From assembly GCA_034414595.1 (NCBI GenBank), contig DAOULY010000016.1:62001-126000 (forward strand): a stretch of 64,000 bases of DNA, given 5' to 3'. The stretch comes from DAOULY01 sp034414595 (GTDB taxonomy: Bacteria; Chloroflexota; Dehalococcoidia; SZUA-161; JAUWZY01). Positions within the stretch are counted from its first letter, which is position 1. Each line of letters starts with the position of its first letter. Shown here one piece after another: positions 8,278 through 16,497 of this stretch. The position numbers and the translations under genes were made by a program. Below the pieces are notes generated by a model, which was not told the origin of the DNA, did not search any database, and saw only the letters and a list, made by a program, of their open reading frames with translations.

Positions 8278-9989
8278 GTAAGCCGGATTTCGTGCTACTG
8301 CACGCGCCGAGCAACTACGACTTCAGAAAAAGGGCCATAATGTATGGCCCGATAAGCGATGTGATTCCATCGACACCCCTCTTCGAGATGTATCCCATCG
8401 GCTTCGTTAGCATCGCTGCTTACTTGGAGAAGCATGGGGTGTCGACAAGGGTAGTGAACATCGCCAATCGCATGCTGACCGAGCCTAAGTTTGATGTAGA
8501 GCGCTTCTTGGCCAAGCTTTCTCCCCTTGCCTTTGGCATCGACTTGCATTGGCTGCCCCATGCTCAGGGCAGCCTAGAGCTGGCCCGGATTGTAAAGCGG
8601 CTTCATCCAGCGACACCCGTCATCTTCGGCGGCTTCTCCGCCACCTACTTTTATCAGGAACTGATCCAATATCCCGAGGTCGATTTCGTCATTCGTGGTG
8701 ACTCCGCTGAGCAGCCGCTACTAGAGCTGGTACAGCAGCTGAAGGCTGGTGCCTCTGTGCAGGACGTGCCCAATCTGAGCTGGAAGGATGCTGAAGGCGC
8801 AGTTTATCATAACTCCCTTTCCTCTGTGCCGGACAGCATCGATGACATATCCTTGGACTATGCGTATCCGGTTAAATCGGTGGTCAAATATCGTGGTCTG
8901 GCCAGCCTGCTCCCGTTCAATAACTGGCTGGACTATCCCCTGACCGCGGTCTTCACCTGTCGTGGCTGCACCTTGAACTGTCTTTCATGCGGTGGCTCCC
9001 GATATTTCTTCCAGAAGGCCTGCCATCGAGAGCGTCCTGCTTATCGCAGCCCTAAGCTACTGGCCGAGGACATCCACAGCATCCAGCGCTATCTCAAGGG
9101 TCCGGTGTTCATCATCGGCGATATCAGGCAGCCGGGTGAGGACTACGCCGAAGAGCTGCTCCAGGCCATGAGCGCCAGGGGTGTAGCTGGGCCCATCGTC
9201 TTGGAGCTCTTTGGCTCTGCCTCTGCTCAATTCTTCCAAAGGGTGAGTGAAGCAATACCCAATTTCAATATTCAGATGTCCCCGGAGTCACATGATGTTG
9301 AAATTCGGCGCGCATTTGGCAAGGGCTGGAATAGTCGGGGTATAGAAGATACCATTGCAAATGCGCTGGAAAGCGGCTGCCAAAGGTTTGACCTGTTTTT
9401 CATGATCGGGTTGCCCAAACAGGACCGGCGCTCGGTGATGGACACCGTGGCATATACGCGAACTTTGCTTCAGGAATTCGGCGCCGATAAGAGACTACAC
9501 CCCCACATTTCGCCGCTGGCGCCGTTTATTGACCCGGGCAGCGAGCTCTTCGAACATCCTGAAGAGCATGGCTATAATCTTTTCTATCATACCCTGGAGG
9601 AACATCGCCAAGCCCTGCTTCGTCCCAGCTGGAAGTACACGTTGAGCTATGAGAATGAGTGGCTGAGTCGGGATGAGATCGTGGACGTTACCTATGAGGC
9701 AGCACTGGGATTCAATCAAATGAAGGCCGACTACGGGCTGATCAGCTCTGATGCTGTAGCTGGGGTGGAGGACCAAATCCGAAGATCGATGGAACTGAGC
9801 CATGCCATCGACCGTGTGGTCAAGGAGCGTGGCTTCGAGTTTGAGGGCGAAATTCCCTGGCAACGGGAGCTGGAAAAGCTGAATCTGGCCACGACCTGCC
9901 ACAAAAGGGAGTTGGAGTGGCCGGCACGGTCCTTCGTTCGCAGTATGCCCAGGATCCTGTATGCCTTTTGCCGAGGGGGCTGGTCATAA
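8274..9989 (+). CDS. B12-binding-type radical SAM protein inside the nuo operon
   Basis: A 571-residue protein with an N-terminal Rossmann region of the cobalamin-binding type (about 1-150; no clear DxHxxG, so cobalamin would bind base-off without a protein histidine, if at all) and a radical SAM core. The SAM cluster motif is C232-TLN-C236-LS-C239 (CX3CX2C). It resembles the B12-binding/radical SAM proteins of the Ta0216 type. Its start overlaps the nuoC stop and its stop overlaps the nuoD ATG (TAATG), so it is translated with the respiratory subunits. Substrate unknown; a methylation or rearrangement of a cofactor, lipid, quinone or complex I residue is possible but unproven. Confidence 0.85.
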   Translation: MSKPDFVLLHAPSNYDFRKRAIMYGPISDVIPSTPLFEMYPIGFVSIAAYLEKHGVSTRVVNIANRMLTEPKFDVERFLAKLSPLAFGIDLHWLPHAQGSLELARIVKRLHPATPVIFGGFSATYFYQELIQYPEVDFVIRGDSAEQPLLELVQQLKAGASVQDVPNLSWKDAEGAVYHNSLSSVPDSIDDISLDYAYPVKSVVKYRGLASLLPFNNWLDYPLTAVFTCRGCTLNCLSCGGSRYFFQKACHRERPAYRSPKLLAEDIHSIQRYLKGPVFIIGDIRQPGEDYAEELLQAMSARGVAGPIVLELFGSASAQFFQRVSEAIPNFNIQMSPESHDVEIRRAFGKGWNSRGIEDTIANALESGCQRFDLFFMIGLPKQDRRSVMDTVAYTRTLLQEFGADKRLHPHISPLAPFIDPGSELFEHPEEHGYNLFYHTLEEHRQALLRPSWKYTLSYENEWLSRDEIVDVTYEAALGFNQMKADYGLISSDAVAGVEDQIRRSMELSHAIDRVVKERGFEFEGEIPWQRELEKLNLATTCHKRELEWPARSFVRSMPRILYAFCRGGWS

Positions 9990-11092
9990 TGGCGCTTAGA
10001 ACAGAGCCTGTGGCCATCAATATGGGGCCGCAACACCCATCAACTCATGGAGTGTTCCGGATGAGGGTCACCTTTGATGGCGAGGTCGTTGTTGATCTGG
10101 AGCCGGTTTTGGGCTATCTCCATCGCGGTGTTGAAAAGCTGGCGGAAGGCCGGACCTATACCCAGAACATCCCGTTTACCGACAGGATGGACTATCAGAC
10201 GGCGCTGACCAACAATCTGGCCTATGTCTTGGCTGTGGAGAAATTGGCTGGAATTGAGATACCGGAGCGTGCGGAATATCTGAGGGTGATCACGGCCGAG
10301 ATGATGCGCATATCGAGCCATCTCGTCGGCGTGGGTGCATTCCTCAACGACTTGGGCGCTTTCTTCACCCCGTTCATGTACATGTTCCGAGAGCGGGAGA
10401 AGCTTAATGACCTGTTTGAGATGCTCTGCGGGCAGCGGCTGACCTATAACTATATGCGCATCGGGGGCGTGAGCCATGATATCCCTGAGGAGTTCCTGCC
10501 GGCGCTGAAGAAATTCGTCGCCGACATGCCGCATTTCATCGATGAATATGAGCGGCTACTTAAGGAGAACGAAATCGTGCTGGTGCGGAGTAAGGGTGTT
10601 GGCATTCTGCCTAAGGACAAGGCGATCAACGCCTCGGCCTCTGGTCCGGTGCTTCGTGGCAGCGGGGTCAAGTGGGATGTGCGCAAGGCAGACCCTTATG
10701 GCATCTATGACCGATTTGATTTCGATATTCCGGTGGGAGAGGTCGGCGATAACTATGACCGCTACCGGGTACGCATCGGAGAGATGAATCAAAGCGTGCG
10801 CATACTGGAACAGGCGATAAAGCAGTTGCCGGAGGGCCCGGTGAGAGCTAGAGTACCCCAGCTCATCCGTCCTCCTAAGGGTGAGGCCTACGGTCACATC
10901 GAAGGGCCGAAGGGGGAGCTGGGCTTCTATCTGGTCAGCGATGGCTCCATCGCTCCTTATCGCTTTCATGTGCGGCCGCCGACCTTGATCAATCTCACTG
11001 CGCTACGCGACATGGTCATTGGCTGGAAGTTGGCCGATGCCATAATTACCTTTGGCAGCATCGATATCTGTATGGGCGAGGTCGATAGATAG
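9989..11092 (+). CDS. nuoD: NADH-quinone oxidoreductase subunit D (NuoD)
   Basis: The 49-kDa-type subunit forming the quinone pocket with NuoB; homologous to NiFe hydrogenase large subunits but without nickel ligands. The product is 367 residues. It has NMGPQHPSTHGVFRM near the N-terminus, which includes the quinone-site histidine, and ends with SIDICMGEVDR, the standard NuoD C-terminus. An earlier in-frame ATG at 9917 is inside the radical SAM gene; ATG 9989 has a GAGGGGG site about 10 bases upstream and overlaps the previous stop. nuoH starts immediately after its stop. Confidence 0.95.
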   Translation: MALRTEPVAINMGPQHPSTHGVFRMRVTFDGEVVVDLEPVLGYLHRGVEKLAEGRTYTQNIPFTDRMDYQTALTNNLAYVLAVEKLAGIEIPERAEYLRVITAEMMRISSHLVGVGAFLNDLGAFFTPFMYMFREREKLNDLFEMLCGQRLTYNYMRIGGVSHDIPEEFLPALKKFVADMPHFIDEYERLLKENEIVLVRSKGVGILPKDKAINASASGPVLRGSGVKWDVRKADPYGIYDRFDFDIPVGEVGDNYDRYRVRIGEMNQSVRILEQAIKQLPEGPVRARVPQLIRPPKGEAYGHIEGPKGELGFYLVSDGSIAPYRFHVRPPTLINLTALRDMVIGWKLADAIITFGSIDICMGEVDR

Positions 11093-12256
11093 ATGAACGC
11101 CTGGGATTACATAACTCAATTCTTCTCCTGGATTCGTACTGAGTTCCTCGATGCTACCGCCACTTGGCCCACTTGGGCGCAGACGGTGCTATATAGTATC
11201 ATCGGCATCGTCTTGATCATAGCTGTCGCACTGATCTTGGTAATGGTCTTCATTTGGCTGGAGCGGAGGTTAATCGGGCGGTTCCAGATTCGTCCGGGGC
11301 CCAACCGGGCCGGACCATTTGGCCTGCTCCAGCCGGTGGCTGACACCATAAAGGTGCTGAGCAAGGAGGACGTCGTACCGGCAAGGGGTGATAAGTGGGT
11401 CCATCTATTGGCGCCGATAGTGGTCTTCATGCCGGCGTTGATGCTATTTGCCGTGGTCCCTATTCAGGATGGTGCTGTCTTCGCCGACCTCAACATCGGC
11501 ATCCTGTATTTCATCGCCATTGGCACGCTTGGAGTTATCGGTATATTCATGGCTGGCTGGGCCTCCAACAACAAATACTCTCTGCTCGCGGGCATGCGTG
11601 CCGTGGCCCAGATGATCAGCTATGAGATACCGATGGTGCTTTCCATAATTGGCGTACTGCTGATAGTGGGTTCGCTCCAGATGGGGACCATCGTCACCGA
11701 GCAGGCGATACCTTTCATCCTGCTTCAGCCCCTTGGCTTTCTCATCTACTTCATCGGTGCCAGCGCTGAGCTAAATCGCAGCCCCATGGATCTCCTCGAA
11801 GCCGACTCGGAGATCGTGGCCGGCTATAATATTGAGTATTCGGGGATCAAGTTCGCCTTGCTCTTTCTTGCTGAATACACCAACGCTCTGGCTATCTCCG
11901 CCATCACTACCACCCTGTTCTTAGGTGGCTGGAAGCAGCCCTTCTCTCAAGAGCTTTTCATTCTGCCGCCGTGGCTTTGGTTCGTGATCAAAGTATTTGC
12001 CGTATTTTGCCTCCTTCTCTGGATCAGGAGCACCTTACCCCGGCTGCGTGTGGACCAGCTCATGGGCTTTGCCTGGAAGTTTTTGCTTCCCTTGGCCCTG
12101 ATAAATATTTTCATCACCAGCATCGAGGTCTTGTATTGGCCAGAATCGGTATCTTACTGGGTTCTGGTACCGATAAACATCGTTGTTGCTGGCGGGCTGA
12201 TCTTCTTCTGGTCCAGGGCATTCTTCAAGTTTGGAGGAGGCCGAGTTGAAGTTTAA
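11093..12256 (+). CDS. nuoH: NADH-quinone oxidoreductase subunit H (NuoH)
   Basis: The membrane subunit at the junction of peripheral and membrane arms. The 387-residue product has about eight hydrophobic helices, the conserved WLERRLIGRFQIRPGPNRAG loop, and an acidic quinone-channel loop, LLEADSEIVAGYNIEYSG. The ATG directly follows the nuoD stop. Its last codons overlap the ribosome-binding site and start of nuoI. Confidence 0.95.
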   Translation: MNAWDYITQFFSWIRTEFLDATATWPTWAQTVLYSIIGIVLIIAVALILVMVFIWLERRLIGRFQIRPGPNRAGPFGLLQPVADTIKVLSKEDVVPARGDKWVHLLAPIVVFMPALMLFAVVPIQDGAVFADLNIGILYFIAIGTLGVIGIFMAGWASNNKYSLLAGMRAVAQMISYEIPMVLSIIGVLLIVGSLQMGTIVTEQAIPFILLQPLGFLIYFIGASAELNRSPMDLLEADSEIVAGYNIEYSGIKFALLFLAEYTNALAISAITTTLFLGGWKQPFSQELFILPPWLWFVIKVFAVFCLLLWIRSTLPRLRVDQLMGFAWKFLLPLALINIFITSIEVLYWPESVSYWVLVPINIVVAGGLIFFWSRAFFKFGGGRVEV

Positions 12257-12737
12257 GAGATTTGGCCTGGGCATAGCCAAGGGCTTGGCGGTGACCTTCA
12301 GGCATCTGGGCCGGAAACCGATCACGGTGCAGTATCCGGAGCAGAGGCTGTCACCATCAAGGCGATTCCGGGGCAATGATTTCATCTGGCGAAAGGACCT
12401 GTGCACCGGCTGCGGCACCTGTGCCAAGGCATGCCCTCAGGGGAACATCAAGATCGTGACCTCCAAAAGCGATGACGGCACCTATGTGGTGGAGAAGTTC
12501 GAAATCGATTTGGGCCGGACCATGTTTTGCGGGCTCTGTGTTGAGGCTTGCCCTTACGGGGCGCTTTTCATGGAGTGGGCCTACGAGAAAGCGGATTATA
12601 AACGGAAGGGGATAGTGGCTGATAAGGAGCGGCTTATGTCCAACGAAAGGCTGCCCAGCGCTTATGGCCACACCGAGCTTGAGGCCGAGCTCCCAGAACA
12701 GACTCTTTTAGTATATGGTCAGAGGAGGGAGCGTTAG
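12246..12737 (+). CDS. nuoI: NADH-quinone oxidoreductase subunit I (NuoI), altered second Fe-S motif
   Basis: NuoI carries clusters N6a and N6b of the wire to N2. I start it at TTG 12246, seven bases after GGAGGA, giving 163 residues. The first ferredoxin motif is complete (C53, C56, C59, C63-P). In the second motif the first cysteine is replaced by threonine: T92-MF-C95-GL-C98-VEA-C102-P; the codon is ACC. One cluster therefore lacks a standard ligand, and may be [3Fe-4S] or use another ligand. Everything else looks normal. It overlaps nuoH upstream, and its TAG shares a base with the nuoJ GTG. Confidence 0.92.
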   Translation: MKFKRFGLGIAKGLAVTFRHLGRKPITVQYPEQRLSPSRRFRGNDFIWRKDLCTGCGTCAKACPQGNIKIVTSKSDDGTYVVEKFEIDLGRTMFCGLCVEACPYGALFMEWAYEKADYKRKGIVADKERLMSNERLPSAYGHTELEAELPEQTLLVYGQRRER

Positions 12738-13240
12738 TGGCCTGGCTTTTCTGGCTGCTGGCAGTGGTCAGTGTGGGGGCAGCTCTGGCGGTGGTTTTGC
12801 TGCGTGACGTCTTTCGGGCCGCTCTGTTCATGGTGTTGTGCTTCTTCGCCATCGCCATTATCTACGTCACACTCAATGCCGATTTTCTGGCTGCAGTCCA
12901 GGTTTTGATTTACATCGGGGCCATCTCTGTGCTCCTGATCTTTGCCATCTTGCTCACTAGGGGGGTGCAACAGGGCAGTCCTTTCAACCGGCTCAAGTTT
13001 CCAGCGCTTGTGACCGTAGGCTTGTTGCTCCTCGTTCTGGTGCTGGTGTTCAGCTGGACCGACTGGCCCTCAATCGCAGCGCCGGGAGTCGAACAGGTGG
13101 CCGTTAACGAGTCAACAGCAACGGCGGTGGGCACAGCCATATTCGATCGGGTGCAGGGATTTATCTTGCCCTTCGAGATTGCCGCAGTGCTGTTGCTGGC
13201 GGCGATCATCGGGGCCATAGTATTGGTTCGGGAGAAATAA
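12737..13240 (+). CDS. nuoJ: NADH-quinone oxidoreductase subunit J (NuoJ)
   Basis: A small membrane subunit (167 residues) with five hydrophobic segments. The characteristic region LNADFLAAVQVLIYIGAISVL, containing the pi-bulge helix of NuoJ, lies around residues 38-57. It starts at GTG 12737 after GGAGG, overlapping the nuoI stop by one base. The C-terminus ends with GAIVLVREK, as usual for the family. Confidence 0.93.
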   Translation: MAWLFWLLAVVSVGAALAVVLLRDVFRAALFMVLCFFAIAIIYVTLNADFLAAVQVLIYIGAISVLLIFAILLTRGVQQGSPFNRLKFPALVTVGLLLLVLVLVFSWTDWPSIAAPGVEQVAVNESTATAVGTAIFDRVQGFILPFEIAAVLLLAAIIGAIVLVREK

Positions 13241-13245
13241 AAAAG

Positions 13246-13563
13246 ATGTCCATAGGGCTTGAGCACTATCTGATTCTCTCTGGGGTCCTGTTTTGCATAG
13301 GCCTATATGGGGCTCTGGCCAAGCGCAATGCTGTAGTTATCCTGATGTGCATTGAGATCATGCTGAATGCGGCCAACATTGCTCTGGTCGCTTTTTCTCG
13401 TTATCTGGCCCCAGATGTAGTGTTGCTGCGGGGACAGATCTTCGCCATCTTCATTATGGTGGTTGCAGCTGCAGAGATTGCCGTGGGCCTGGCTATAGTC
13501 ATCGCTCTCTATAGGAGCCGGGAGACGATCGATGTAGAGCAGGCGGATACGATGAAGGGATAA
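13246..13563 (+). CDS. nuoK: NADH-quinone oxidoreductase subunit K (NuoK)
   Basis: A three-helix membrane subunit of normal length (105 residues), related to MrpC. The conserved membrane glutamate appears in MCIEIMLNAANIAL (second helix), and a second acidic residue in AAAEIAVGLAIVIALYRS (third helix). ATG 13246 follows nuoJ by 5 bp. The next gene, a metallo-hydrolase, starts 10 bp downstream, so transcription most likely continues. Confidence 0.95.
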   Translation: MSIGLEHYLILSGVLFCIGLYGALAKRNAVVILMCIEIMLNAANIALVAFSRYLAPDVVLLRGQIFAIFIMVVAAAEIAVGLAIVIALYRSRETIDVEQADTMKG

Positions 13564-13573
13564 TGGCGTAAGA

Positions 13574-14281
13574 ATGGCAAAGGTGTCTTTGAAGTGGCTC
13601 GGTCACGCTGGATTCATCATTGTTTCAGCCGAAGGCCGGACCATAGTCATAGATCCCTGGATTGAGGGCAACCCGGAGTGCCCCATCAAAGTGGATGAAG
13701 TCGAGGTTGCTGACATTGTGCTGGTGACCCATGACCATTTCGATCACGTGGGCAGCGCCGTGGATATTGCCAAGAAAACGGGAGCTATCTTCGTAGCACA
13801 GCCCACGACCGCGCGCAGGTTTAAGTCGGAGCTGGGTCTTCCCGCTGAGAATGTAATAAATGACGGGCGGGGGATGCATATCGGCGCCAGCGCCCTGATC
13901 TTGGGGATCACAGTGATTATGACTCAGGCAGCTCACTCCTCGCATACCTCTTCAGCAGCGGGATACATTATGAAAATGGAAGATGGCACCACAGTCTATC
14001 ATGCCGGCGACACCGGCATTTTTGAGTCCATGCGACTGCTGGCGGAGCTTTACCCGCTCGATGTTGCCCTGCTCCCTATCGGCAGCGTGTACACTATGGA
14101 CCCGTTGCAGGCAGCTTGGGCTACAAAATTGTTGCATCCCAAAATGGTGATTCCGATGCACTATCGGACGTTCCCTGCCTTGGAGCAGGACGCCAGCCGC
14201 TTTGTGGAATTGGTCAAGGAGCAAGCTCCTGAAGTCAAGGTGCAGATCTTAACACCGGGTCAGGAGTATTATCTTAATTAG
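13574..14281 (+). CDS. UPF0173-type metal-dependent hydrolase (MBL fold)
   Basis: A 235-residue beta-lactamase-fold protein of the UPF0173/UlaG-like group. The start LKWLGHAGFII, the metal site THDHFDHVG (near residue 54), AAHSSH, HAGDTGIF and the C-terminal MHYRTFP give a full ligand set. The substrate is not known. It lies inside the nuo operon between nuoK and nuoL with gaps of about 10 bp on both sides, so it is co-transcribed. A role in complex I assembly is not established; it may be a passenger. Confidence 0.87.
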   Translation: MAKVSLKWLGHAGFIIVSAEGRTIVIDPWIEGNPECPIKVDEVEVADIVLVTHDHFDHVGSAVDIAKKTGAIFVAQPTTARRFKSELGLPAENVINDGRGMHIGASALILGITVIMTQAAHSSHTSSAAGYIMKMEDGTTVYHAGDTGIFESMRLLAELYPLDVALLPIGSVYTMDPLQAAWATKLLHPKMVIPMHYRTFPALEQDASRFVELVKEQAPEVKVQILTPGQEYYLN

Positions 14282-14291
14282 ACAGTAGACA

Positions 14292-14486
14292 ATGTGGGTT
14301 CAAGTTAAGAGCGCACCGAATTTGATGCTGGCTGAGATGTGGAAGGAGCTCTTCGAGGGTGAGGGGGTGCCGGCCAGAGTTCTACCCGACCCAGAGAGCC
14401 AGAGGGTGGGTGAGACGGCGAGCTATCGTGTGCTTGTCCCAAGCGACAAGACGCATATTATAGACGAAATCCTGAGGAAAATATAG
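14292..14486 (+). CDS. Small DUF2007-like protein
   Basis: A 64-residue protein with the pattern of DUF2007 (putative signal-transducing) proteins: an N-terminal beta strand, a helix LMLAEMWKELFEGEGVPARV, and a final YRVLVPSDKTHIIDEILRKI strand-helix pair. These fold like small ferredoxin-like or PII-like units. The stop directly precedes the nuoL ATG, so translation is probably coupled. Function unknown. Confidence 0.7.
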   Translation: MWVQVKSAPNLMLAEMWKELFEGEGVPARVLPDPESQRVGETASYRVLVPSDKTHIIDEILRKI

Positions 14487-16466
14487 ATGATACCTGATGG
14501 CGCTGTTTGGATGATCTTCTTGTTGCCACTGATTTCCTTTGCCATCATTGTCTTTATCCTGAGACCCTTCTTCAAACACAGCCCTAAGCTCAGTGGCTAT
14601 GTGACCATCGTTGCCATAGCCGGCTCTCTGGGCCTGTCTCTCTGGCTTTTGAGCTCCGCCAGTTCTCAACTTCATCACGAAGAGATACATGTTGTCAGCT
14701 GGCAGTGGCCGTGGGCTTCGCTTGGCGGCGCTGACTTCACCCTCAGCCTTCTGGTGGACCGGCTGACGGCGATAATGCTGGTGGTGGTCACCGCGGTGAG
14801 TATGCTGGTGCAGGTCTATTCCCAGGGCTATATGGAAGGAGACTCCGGGTATCCCCGTTATTTCGCCTTCATGTCCCTGTTCACAGCGTCGATGATCGGC
14901 CTGGTGTTGGCCTCCAACTTACTCTTGCTCTACTTCTGCTGGGAGCTTGTCGGTCTATGCTCATATCTGCTCATCGGATTCTGGTTCCATCGCCCGGCAG
15001 CAGCGGCCGCGGCCAAGAAGGCGTTCATCGTCACCAGACTCGGTGATTTTGGCTTCCTCCTTGCTATCCTATACCTTTATTTCAAGGTGGGCACCTTCGA
15101 CATCACCGCGCTTCCCGGTGCCCTGCAAACTGCTCTGGCTGCGGGGACGATCTCCAGCGCTGGCCTGACCCTGGCGGCCCTGGGCATCTTCTCCGGGGCG
15201 GTGGGTAAATCGGCGCAGTTCCCGCTACACACGTGGCTTCCTGATGCCATGGAAGGCCCGACGCCGGTTAGCTCGCTGATCCACGCCGCTACCATGGTCG
15301 CCGCTGGTGTGTACTTAGTTGCTCGGACCTTCCCCATCTTCGCCCAGTCCGAGGCCGCAATAACGACGGTGGCGGTTATCGGAGGCTTCACTGCTATCTT
15401 TGCTGCCTCAATGGGCCTGGTGATGAATGACATAAAGAGGGTGCTGGCCTATTCCACCATCAGCCAGCTGGGGTATATGATGCTTGGTCTGGGAGCGGTG
15501 GGTGTGGCTGCGGCCAAGGCACACGGGGCTGAGGTGGATGAGCTTTTATTGCTGGGGGTGGCGGTGGGCATCTTCCACCTGTTCACACATGCCTTCTTCA
15601 AGTGTCTCCTCTTCTTGGGTGCTGGAAGCGTGAACCATTCCACCGGAACCTTTGACATGCGGGAGATGGGGGGCCTGCGCAAGCATATGCCCTGGACCTA
15701 TGGGACATTTCTGGCTGGTTCACTGGCCATTGCCGGTATCTGGCCACTCGCGGGATACTGGAGTAAGGAAGGCATTCTGGATGCCGCCTTACATCATCAG
15801 CCGATCCTGTTCTACCTGGCAATGATCACGGTGTTTCTCACCGCATTCTATATGTTCCGGGCGTTGTTCATGACCTTCAGCGGGGAGTATCGGGGAGCCC
15901 AAGCTCATGGCGGTTCGGAGGGTCACCATAAGCTTCATGAATCGCCCTGGGTGATGGTGGTCCCCATGGTGGCCTTGGCCACAATGGCAGTTGTCGCAGG
16001 ATGGCTTCCGGTTAGCAGTTTTCTGGGCGGCGAAGGCATCCACTTTTTCGGTCTGTTCACTGATGCCCACTGGCTGCCCTGGGTCTCCTTGGTGCTGGCG
16101 GGCGTGGGCATCTTCCTTGCCTATGCGCTGTACTGTAGAAGGTGGTTGAGGCCGGAGAAGATAGTGGTCCGAGCGCTGCAACCATTCTATGTGCTGTTCT
16201 CTCGCAAGTACTGGTTAGACGAGCTCTATGAACGGGTTATCGTAGTTCGACTACTGATCAATGCCATCTTCTATTTTTGCCATTTATTCGATGCCTATGT
16301 GGTCGATGGCATCGTCAACGGTGTTGCCCGTAGCACGATCGGGGCTGGCCGGGGAGTAAGGACAGCTCAGACGGGACAACTTCAGACTTATGGGCTGGTT
16401 CTGGCCATAGGTGTTCTCATGGTATTTGCTATTGTCTTGATTGCAGTACTGGCCTCTGGCAGTTAG
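14487..16466 (+). CDS. nuoL: NADH-quinone oxidoreductase subunit L (NuoL)
   Basis: A large antiporter-like proton-pumping subunit with the long lateral helix. The 659-residue product has the conserved DSGYPRYFAFMSLFTASM region, FCWELVGLCSYLLIGFW near residue 155, and HTWLPDAMEGPTPVSSLIHA near residue 250, carrying the proton-path lysines and histidines. The C-terminal part (about 550-659) matches the lateral helix and final transmembrane helix. The ATG directly follows the DUF2007-like stop; nuoM follows after 31 bp. Confidence 0.95.
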   Translation: MIPDGAVWMIFLLPLISFAIIVFILRPFFKHSPKLSGYVTIVAIAGSLGLSLWLLSSASSQLHHEEIHVVSWQWPWASLGGADFTLSLLVDRLTAIMLVVVTAVSMLVQVYSQGYMEGDSGYPRYFAFMSLFTASMIGLVLASNLLLLYFCWELVGLCSYLLIGFWFHRPAAAAAAKKAFIVTRLGDFGFLLAILYLYFKVGTFDITALPGALQTALAAGTISSAGLTLAALGIFSGAVGKSAQFPLHTWLPDAMEGPTPVSSLIHAATMVAAGVYLVARTFPIFAQSEAAITTVAVIGGFTAIFAASMGLVMNDIKRVLAYSTISQLGYMMLGLGAVGVAAAKAHGAEVDELLLLGVAVGIFHLFTHAFFKCLLFLGAGSVNHSTGTFDMREMGGLRKHMPWTYGTFLAGSLAIAGIWPLAGYWSKEGILDAALHHQPILFYLAMITVFLTAFYMFRALFMTFSGEYRGAQAHGGSEGHHKLHESPWVMVVPMVALATMAVVAGWLPVSSFLGGEGIHFFGLFTDAHWLPWVSLVLAGVGIFLAYALYCRRWLRPEKIVVRALQPFYVLFSRKYWLDELYERVIVVRLLINAIFYFCHLFDAYVVDGIVNGVARSTIGAGRGVRTAQTGQLQTYGLVLAIGVLMVFAIVLIAVLASGS

Positions 16467-16497
16467 GAGAACTCGAGCGGGAAAGGATGCATAAGGC

